A stretch of DNA of 64,000 nt, taken from Himantopus leucocephalus. Its lineage: Eukaryota; Chordata; Aves; Charadriiformes; Recurvirostridae. Under the pieces are notes generated by a model. That model had not been told where the DNA came from. It worked only from the letters and a program-made list of their open reading frames with translations, and did no database searches. Each line of letters opens with the position of its first letter. Position 1 is the first letter of the stretch. The translations under genes were made by a program, and so were the position numbers. This document shows positions 55,191 through 64,000 of the stretch, one piece after another. The stretch is from NCBI GenBank assembly GCA_003993805.1, contig RSEF01000002.1, positions 71,943,878 through 72,007,877 on the forward strand, read 5' to 3'.

Positions 55191-58100
55191 TAGATTTAGG
55201 AGAGCGAGATGGCTGCTTGAGTTTAATATTTTTGGCTGTCACAAGATCCAGTTTTAACCTTCTGTGCTCCCAACCTTTCCATGCACTTAACTTTCCAATG
55301 GTTGAGTCCCCAGGGCCAAAGCTTTTTAATCTCCAGTCTGGAAACTACTAGCGGTTTGCAAGATATCAGAAGGTGATCTGTGGAAGCATCACAATTGAAA
55401 TGAAATTATCACACACAACAGCATGAACAGACAGAATGGGGAAAATACTGAACATCTCTAATTGTATTTGGTTGCAAATAAAAGCTACTATGGTGACTGC
55501 ACAAATTAGCCTTTTGATTTGTTTCCTGAAAGGAGTAAGTTGCTCTGGATTTGAGAAGCATCACTCCCAACTTTTTGCTGCTGTCCACGCAGCCAAACAC
55601 GCACATCTCTGACAAGGCTGAGCTGCATGTCTTGTGTCTAAGTGCCAGCAGTGTGCCCAAACTGGTGCTTCCCCAACCTGTTCTGCATCTGGAGGCTTCA
55701 TAAGGCTTAGGTTCATCTCACCATCCCCTCAGCAAGTCTGGAGGTGATTGGTGTTTTCCCTCTTATGCACAAGCTCTGCAGTTAAGGCAGCTGTGCAGTT
55801 GTAGAAGAATCAAACTTAAACACCCCCCACACCCCCCATCTGCCCTGAGGACACGTGAAACCTCATCTCCCACCTTTTGGGAGGTTGTTCTTGCGTTCAG
55901 GCTCCCAGCAGCTCTCAGCCTCTCTCTCCCAGTAGAGCCCTCCCATTCCCTATGGAATATTTCCATCTTTCCTGATCCAACTATGACCTCGCAGCTCACA
56001 AGAGAGGGCGATTGCTTGTGAAGAGGAGGGGAGACCTGAGGTCCAGTCCTTGCTCATATTAAAAGCTCAGTGGTTTAGTAACATGTTTGCCAACAAGGTT
56101 TTAAAGAAAGGCAGAGCTCTGAAATGGGGAGCCAAGGCAGTAAGCAAATTCCTGGAACAACCGCCCATTGAAGTAATGCACAACGTTTTTTCACTTGGAG
56201 CCTTTATTGCAAGTGAGGAAAGCGTATTTCCTTTATTTCAGTGTCTTCATTTTAGCTTGGGCAATGACTTGTTCATTAGAAATGAGAAATTAATTACAGG
56301 TTAAAAAAGCTGGAAATGTCTTTTTCCCACCCTTTAGTCTATGAATAAATGGAGACACCAGGGCTGAGATCTACTCTTTCTAGCCCGGTTAAGCACTGGT
56401 TAACAGTTATTTCATGAACATCGGTTTTCTTTGTTTAATAATTCAGTTAACTTTAAATACAAAATGTGTTTTGCCACCTTCTTCTTCTTTCACATCCAAA
56501 TAATTTAATGTGACTTTATTTGATAATGAAAACCAATGCTGCCTTTTTGTATGTTATTACAGCCTAATTTCTATCCAAAGGCAATTCAACGTAACTCCTA
56601 AGAAAAAAATTGAATTACCTACTAGATACAAAATATAATTTGCCATTTTCTAATATAATAAAAGCTAATCATTAACATTTGAATAAAAATTTCAGTTGTT
56701 TAAGTGTTTGAACATATACATATCACATTCAAAGTTAGCAAAACGAGAAAGTATGAAATATAGCAAAAGGCTTCAGGTGCTGTGGAAGAAATCTCAGTGG
56801 TTACCAACCACTAGGCATCAACTGTTCTTTGGAAAAATGATTAAACAGAAATGCAAAACAGGAATAAAACCCGGTAACTTTAACCATCATCACTCGCTTT
56901 CTCCTTTAAGTAACAATTCAAAGAGATTGTTTAAATCCCACGCGTATGAATAGCTCCACCCAGCTCATTTTTCACAACAGGAGGTAGCAAGTTTTTGTGC
57001 CTCTGTGGTCACGAAAGAGAGGAGGAAGAAGGCACACTGCTAACCCCGTCGCTGCTGGCTGCTCTTTCGGTTCACCTCCGCTCACTCCCAGCTCTCCCTT
57101 GCAAAAGGCTTCCAGCAAATGTACTTTTTGGCTCACATTTCTCTGTACTGCCTTTCTGAGGAGCAAGGCGCTTGTGTTTTTTGCCTGGCCTTTCCCCTCT
57201 CCAAGCACCCATCTCTCTACCCTCCTCTTGTCCCATTTATATTCCCCACAGATCTCTCGTGATGGAGAGATACTGCTGAAACCATGAGGTAGGGCTGACC
57301 AGAAATGCTTGGAAGAGCCCAAGATTTCTGTGGAGCGGCAAGTCACGACCAGTGAAGTTTCTAGGACGTGCAGGGAACCGCGACCTGCTCCATCTGAAGG
57401 GAGAAAACCAGAGAGCTGAAGTTCGGCACCCTGGAAAGTCAGGGGATGAAAAGCAAAGCAGCCTTGATACATCAGTTCAGCCCAGGGAAAGAGATGCTAT
57501 TTACTACGGTGCTTGTTACCCGGGACTCGTCTGCTCCTTCCCTCCTTTCTGTCCGACTCTCAGAGTCACTCCAGCATCACATGTCCTGCCCATGTTTTGT
57601 ACTAAACCAGCCCAGCCCAAAAGCAGCATAACTCCTCTGGATGCCTGTGGGACAGTTTCAAAATCCCACCGCATCACTCACTGCAATTGCATCTTCTTCC
57701 AGGAATTAGAAGGACTCAGGCTCTGCAGCGTTTCCAAGGGCAGCTCAGTCCTTCTGCCGGGATGCTGCTGTGCGTGCAGGTTACCAGCTCCCTGATCCCA
57801 GCTGTTGCCTCTAAATTATTCTGAGACTGTTTAGAATTGCTTTTGGGTTGGGTTTTTTGTTTTTTTTTTTTCCCCAAAATAGCATTACTGAGCGCAGCAT
57901 GCTGGCAGCCCTCAATATTCACATCAAATACCACTGCACGATGCGCTGCCCGAGAGATAAAGAGAGATAGGAGATGACATTGGGGGCCACTAAAACTTGT
58001 TAGCTACCAATTCCCTCTACTGCAAGTCTGATGTGGGGGAACCGACTCAAGGCAGGTTTGTCTGCCTTGAGTGAAAGGCGTAACTGCAGGATTGTAAAGC

Positions 58101-60473
58101 CTTGTGACTGCGCTTATTTGCAGAGTTTAACACAGAGAAAAGCAGGATTTGCATCCACATGAGACTGCTTAGGGCATTTGCTGTGGGAAAAGAGTTAATA
58201 TTTCCTTCTCCTTAATTGTCATGAAAATGAGTCACAATTTAATTCTGGGCCATTTTCTATGCCAGATGAACGGTACAGTTATTCTTTGCTCAGATATGTG
58301 AACTGAGAAAAACAATGCAAAGATGAGAACGTCACGTTCCAACATTTAAATCACAGAGCTTCTCCTTCCCTCAACTGGGATCTGAAGTGCTTGCATTTTT
58401 TCAAGTGTGAAATGAATGAAATTCATTCTTTCAAGATGTGCATGATTTCAAGTGCTTTGTGCTTATTTTCGACTTGCCTTTGAGCCTTGCCCAATCACAG
58501 CATTTACTACATTGAAAACTATTTCTCTGTGGAATCAAATCCAGTTAAGTCTAAAGTCTGAGGGTAAACGCTCTAACCTGGATTTGTAAAATGGTTTGAA
58601 AATGTGATTAAAGCCAGCCTAGCTTTTCATGGTAAATAATAAAAATTTTGCATCTGACAGAGATACTCAACCGAACGCTGCCAGAGATTGCACTGCTGTA
58701 TTCAGCACCCGCCTTTGTCTTGTCTCTTGTTAGAACAATAGGAGCACAGTCGTACATTTTACAGTGTCCCACATAGACTATATGTGGGACACAGCCCGAT
58801 GTGTACTGCATTAGGTTTGTGATTCCATAATGTCCTTAATAAGGCTGCCCTACTTTCTTTGTTGCTATGCTTTTCTAATATTAGAAGTGCTGAGTGCTAT
58901 AGCATAACCTCATTAATATTAAAAAAAAAAATTCTCCTATTACTAAGCGGTCCTCATTCATCCACTTTCCGTCATTTGTCTTACATTGAAAGGTGATGTC
59001 TCCGAAAGACACGTATGCAGCTGGAACACTATCCTGTGCATTGCAGGTGAGATGTGTGGCAACTGGAAGCTCCCAGCTGCAGCCCTCACTTTCATGAGAA
59101 ATCATGAAGTCCTTTCATGTGGGTTTATTTAATAAACTGCAGTTGCTGCACCAGTTCCGAAAATGCTAAGTATCCATGCTATTCCTAATGATTAATGCCT
59201 GAAGCCCGATGGTGATATATATAGTGATCTGAGCTGTTAAAATACTTTTGAAGAAACATTCTCCTCTTAAATAAAGTTCCTTTGAAAGAGCCTATTTTCA
59301 TTTCAAGAGGACGATTAAGCCTTGCTTAAATATTAACAGGAATTTCTGGTGTGGAAATTATCTGTTTATCTTGAGTTGGGAGTCAGTCTCTAGTTGTTAT
59401 GATTTCAAAGAACATCTCAAAAATGTAACCTCATGAAAACCGGGGCCCGGTTGCCTGCCTCAGTTTGCAGATTTTATGAGAGAGCTGCTCACTCCTGTTC
59501 ATTTCGACGGTGATGATTCAGGCCTGGACACCAGAAATTGTTGAGTTTACTGTGTTCCTTGGGGCACACCAGGGGAGGGAGGACCTGTTCTGAATGACGG
59601 CAGGCACAGGGCAAGGCAGAAGAGGAAGGGGAAGCGATTAAGCCTGATTTCAAGAAGGAAGTCTCCAGCTTTGAAAAAAGCCAAGAAATACCTTTGGCTC
59701 TTAGGAGGGAGAGAATTAGAAAACCATCTGATTGTGTCTTTGTATAACAAAGGAAAACAGTGCTGCAAGTTTCCGATCCCCTCAAGCACTTGACAGTGTA
59801 CTCTCCTTGCCCCGTGTGGATGGGGACCTGAGGGACCCCCGGGATGGGATGGCCTCCCTGCTCCGACCAGGAGACGTTACTGCCTTCCTGAGGAGGACAA
59901 GCCTCACCTTCTTCACTAAAGACATAATACAGGTTCAATACTCGCCTGGATTGAAGAAAGAACCTCCAGAAAAACCCCGAAATAATGGCTTTACTGTTGC
60001 AGGTAAAGGAGAATTTGCAAAAAGCCAGTAACCTAGAGACTGGACTGGACTGAATTTATCCTTTGTGCAAATAAAGAACACATGGTTGACCATTATTGAT
60101 TTAATGAAGCAAGGTCACAGAGCAGGTAATGCAGGCCAGACTTCAGCACGATCGCATCAGTGCAGCTGGCAAATCTAAAGCCTGAGATTTAACAGCGTTA
60201 CAGTCTTAAAGAGCATGATTTTAAGGGAGCAATAGCTGTGCAGAGGCATGCCAATATCTGAAAGCAAACAGCACTAACCCTGCTTGTGCTACGGTACTGG
60301 CGTAGACCTAAAGCTTTTTCTCACTGTTTTTTTTCTCAATCCATAAAAAAGAAAGACTTGTTGACTTGCATTTGTTTGTTCAGATTAAAAATAATCACAG
60401 TACCAGTCCACAGCTCCAAATGCATGTGCCATAAATTCAAAATCGAAATGGAAACAAATGGGGAAGGCTGCCT

Positions 60474-60545
60474 AGGATCATAGGATCGTACTTCGGGCTG
60501 GCAGGGACTCAGCAGGTAATGCAGTAACACCACTGCCTCAGTACC
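60474..60545 (-). mobile_element. Possible CR1 3' end remnant, antisense
   Basis: ggatcataggatcgtacttcgggctggcagggactc resembles the antisense CR1 terminus (aatcatagaatcatag, ggttggaagggacc). Short and diverged. Confidence 0.4.
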
Positions 60546-62157
60546 TTTCCCTTCAATAGCCCAGGAGGGGAAAGAGAAGAGTGGCGTTTCAGCCTGTCCA
60601 CGAAGCTAGCAAATCTGGTTTCAGACAGCTCATAAGAAAAGTACAAGTTTCTGTACTGAGTATCATAAAAAATTGTACGCGTAAAAACCAGCAGCAGCAC
60701 ACAAGCCTGCGTTAGAAGAGAGCACTCCCCACAAGCAATTAGCTGCATTCATCTATTCCCAGGAAACAGATCCTCCTGGGATTCAGTATGTTCTTAGCTC
60801 ACACACGACGTGGGCTTGCTGCAACAGGTAGACAGAAATTCCTGCCTACCCTGCCTGAATCACTGAGCCTTTGTCAAACAGCAGCAGGTTTTCTGTTGTG
60901 AAATGTAACTGACTTGCAGTACCCTGGAAGGCTGTCCAAATCAGCAGTATTTAACACGCCTGACATTTAAAAAATTTTCCTGCAAAAGATATATTTTGCT
61001 TTAAAACCTATTCCATAACTGTCTCCGTTAAGGCTTCTTTCAAGTCCCATTGAAATCCCGGTTGCCTTCCGGGAGAGGACGCTTGAGGAGGAGGGTGACT
61101 GACTCCAGCACAGAGCAGTCTTGCGCTGCATTCCCATGTAAAAGGGGATTTCTACCAAACTGGACCCTTTCAAAACCCATGCTGTACGGGCAGGCTTAGA
61201 AGTCTTGAAATCACACGTGCTCGCTTTCACACACTCCTGCATGACTAATAAAGTGATGATTCTCTGCTATTTTCATCCTAAAGTAACATCTCAGCTGCCC
61301 TGCAAGCAATGTGCAATGTTCTATTGCTAAAATAATGATCACTTCGGCAGAGTATTACAGCTATTTGCACAGCGCTTAACAAGGGTGATCTGACACAAAC
61401 TACTGCTTAGGCTCAAAACCATTTTTCAGAATTAAGAATTTCTATACGACTCATTCACCCTGTTTCAGTTTTTCCCACCCCCCCCCGGCAAAGTAGCAAT
61501 ACGAGAATCCTCTTTTCCATGGGTCTGCTTACATATTTCAGTAACCATGCATTTGCTAAGGTGGCTTAGTAAACTTTAGCTACTTCTGCCCAGTCCACTG
61601 CATTTGTCCAGGGTCTCTGGGTGCCTGGCAGGAGCCCAGGCGGAGCAGCAAATGGCCGAGGCACAGGTAAAGAGAGCTAAATCTATTGTGGGCAGGAATC
61701 CTGCCTCCTGTGCAGATCCAACACCCGGTGTTGTGCTCTAGTATGTCTCCGGTGCGTCTGATCTGCTGAAAGCATGTCAGGGATTTCAGCTGCAGGTTTG
61801 TCGCATGCAACGCATCTGATGATTCAGTGCCCGTATGTGTGCTGCCTGGTGCATACGCCCGAGTTTCTTTCAGGAGGGAATGACTGATGTGAGCTTTAAG
61901 CACGTATTACACCATCGTGGGGCATGGTTGTACCCGCGCAGTGACGCGCCCATTCCCTGCTTTCATTAAGGGATCCCATGTCCATCTTTGCTAACAGGTT
62001 CTCTACCCGCTATCTCACCTTATTGAACTGTGACCGATATGAGCTTAGAAAAGCCAGCCAGGCCAAAGCTGAGAGTGTCTACCAGCTGAGTGCTCCTTTT
62101 TGGGTGCCTAGTTGTCTTCAAGCACCCAAAAAGACCCAACAGAGAACAACAGAGAAC

Positions 62158-62240
62158 ATTGCACTCGTTTTCTCTGAGCCTCAGTTTCTCCGCATGTAAA
62201 GTGGGAGTACCTGCGCTTGTCTCCCTTCATAGGATGTCCA
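62158..62240 (+). mobile_element. MIR-like SINE 3' remnant, sense
   Basis: ctctgagcctcagtttctcc, gcatgtaaagtgggagtacc and cttcataggatg follow the MIR consensus order (gcctcagtttcc, ctgtaaaatgggaataat, ctcatagggtt). Good match for a fossil SINE in a bird. Confidence 0.55.
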
Positions 62241-63534
62241 TACTGTCAAAGAGTGGAAATTGGACTTATTTAGGTCCTCCTCTGTGCCTTAGTGAACAAA
62301 GCACCAATGCCTTCAGAAGTATCTTGTTAGTGATGTAGCTTCTTGACGCCTCTCTGGCTTCCTTACAGCCCAACCACACATGGAATACGCATCTTCTAAA
62401 GAAAGGCTCTGGAAACTGGGAAGGAATAAACTCAGAAAATGTACTGGACATGCTCAGAGACTCCAGGCGTGGGCACAACTCCCATTGACAGGGACAAAGG
62501 AGGGCTGAATGTCTTATGAACCCTTTGCTAGCACATGTGGTCTACTCTTCTCTAGTCCTTGCCATTGCACTTTGGACCATTTAATACTACAAAACTTAAA
62601 GCAGTTCATGCCTTTAGATCCCAGAGCAAGAACTTCTGTGGGTTGTCTCGGTGAAAATGCATTCAAAGAGACACTAAAACGAAGCGTATGGCTCTTTGCA
62701 AGAACAAATTCCTTTCGGCCTGAGAAACTGCCAATTGTGTGGCATTAGATGTAAAAAAGGACTTGAGCAACTCAGCTCACACATCCTTTCTCGTGCTGCA
62801 TGCTAAAGCTGGGGATGAGTCAGTACGGCTGAGTGGGAGAACCAGACAGGTCTGAATCACCACTTTTTCCTCATCTCCGAAGCACTATTATTTCCATGCA
62901 AATAATTTCAAGTCTCATGGTCATAGAAGCCGCCCAGTAGTGGTGATCGCAAATCTCATACCCCAGAAGGAGGCAACTGGTTAATGAAAATTCACAGCCG
63001 CTTCATGTTTGAAGACACTGATTTATGTAAAAGGAAATTAGCTAATTAATCTTAAAATCCTGGAGCTTGAGAAGTATTTGGAGAGACAGTAAGCTCTGTT
63101 TCGGGATTTCACTGAAGCAATGTATTATTCAGCTCTTTCCATTGTTGTTCAGACTGATGTATGAGAGGTTTGAGAAACGCAGCTGTGGAGTCTGACAGGA
63201 TAAATGTTGAAAAAGTCTGAAAAACGCCAGATTTTCTTTTAAGTACAGAGAAGTAAGAAAGAAACAGTGTGGGATCCTGGTACTCTATCAGACGGATCTT
63301 TCTGTTGAGTTCAGCAGGCTCAAGATAGAAACCTCTGCAATGTGTGGGAAGACACCTTCACACATTCGGAAAGTAAATTGAGGACTTTTATCTGCAAAGA
63401 ATTATCTGTATCTGGAAGACTTTATGCGTTTTACTTAACGCCAACAGATAACAAGTATTTGCATGTCACGTATGCTTGATTGAGCCTATTATACCGGTTA
63501 TACATCTTTTTATATCTAGTACTTTCAACTTACT

Positions 63535-63612
63535 AGTTACTTTAATAATAATAAAATGAAATACAAAGTTAAATAAAAGATAAATGAAAATAATTAAATA
63601 AAAAGTAAAAAC
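63535..63612. repeat. AT-rich low-complexity tract
   Basis: Irregular TAA/AAAT units near the right end of the window; no unit repeats regularly. Confidence 0.55.
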
Positions 63613-64000
63613 CCCAAGGATTTCTTACTTCTATAGTCTCAACACTTATTTAAGAAGAAACCAATATAATTCTACAGAAAGAACTTCGCACAATATATGA
63701 AATCCAACTGAGAAGGCAGTTTCAAATCTCTGCAAAGAACCATATCAGAATTCTGTAGAAGAGCTATTAAGTTACAACGTCTCACATAAAGTTGCTGATG
63801 TATCTATATGTATATTGTACAGTATAATGACCCAGAGCTGCAAAACTCAACTGACATATGGAAAAGGAACAGAATAGTGACTACAACACTTTTATTAGTT
63901 TCCTGCTGGTTGCTTTCATTTACAGAATTTAGAAGCAGAAAAAGGATGTATGAGACTTTTATGAGTTTTTTTCCTACATGCAATTTTATGCTAATAACCT

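Larger units (their letters stand above)
46923..64000. other. Gene-poor region right of TMEM14C
   Basis: 17 kb with no recognised exon on either strand. In human TMEM14B, SYCP2L and ELOVL2 follow; I found no exon of these. It contains CR1 pieces around a 648-N gap, several MIR-like remnants, two duplications around single N bases, and AT-rich sequence at the right end (about 63535-63612). Open frames up to about 196 codons (52672-53262) occur in GC-richer stretches but look non-coding. Confidence 0.6.

Noticed and set aside
58881..59105. Minus-strand frame with Cys/Trp spacing (GDITFQCKTNDGKW) suggesting an Ig or sushi exon
   Set aside because: The spacing is suggestive but there is no convincing acceptor/donor pair and no neighbouring exon of such a gene.
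59732..60031. 99-codon plus-strand frame ending in Lys-rich sequence, considered as an ELOVL2-like C-terminus
   Set aside because: Only superficial resemblance in a few residues; the strand and missing upstream exons do not fit.

Overview
The window is avian nuclear DNA. It carries spliced vertebrate genes with GT-AG introns, three CpG-island promoters in AT-rich surroundings, CR1 LINE fragments in both orientations, and a fragment that looks like an LTR type common in neoavian birds. Species cannot be named from this. It is a draft assembly: there is one 648-N gap, one 10-N gap and several single N bases, most of them in poly-G/poly-C runs or between short duplicated flanks.

Layout. (1) 1-17.3 kb, minus strand: the first two coding exons of NUP153 (nuclear pore basket protein), separated by a 15.9-kb intron; the CpG-island promoter is at 15.5-17.2 kb and the rest of the gene lies left of the window. 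The intron contains an antisense CR1. (2) 17.3-22 kb: intergenic, no gene seen. (3) 22.0-29.3 kb, minus strand: seven coding exons of a TRNAU1AP (SECp43)-like gene that join into a clean 257-codon frame. It keeps RRM2, a Tyr-rich segment and the conserved C-terminal tail, but RRM1 is absent and a Lys-rich leader takes its place. (4) 31.2-32.5 kb: a CpG island with a 92-bp perfect palindrome. (5) 32.15-36.86 kb, plus strand: eight exons of PAK1IP1 (WD40, ribosome biogenesis / PAK1 inhibitor). The last roughly 120 codons expected from mammals are not found; the next 3 kb hold an LTR fragment, a 10-N gap and a CR1 fragment. (6) 40.2-46.9 kb, plus strand: complete TMEM14C (mitochondrial porphyrin/heme pathway) with a 5' UTR exon, four coding exons and a poly(A) signal. 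(7) 46.9-64 kb: no gene recognised; CR1 with a large gap inside it, ancient MIR-like SINE fragments and assembly duplications.

The block TRNAU1AP-like(-) / PAK1IP1(+) / TMEM14C(+) matches the order and orientation of C6orf52 / PAK1IP1 / TMEM14C on human 6p24. NUP153 is about 7 Mb away in human (6p22.3), so its position here beside the TRNAU1AP-like gene is either a lineage rearrangement or a misjoin. These are housekeeping genes that do not form a pathway together. No CRISPR, operon, tRNA or rRNA was seen.
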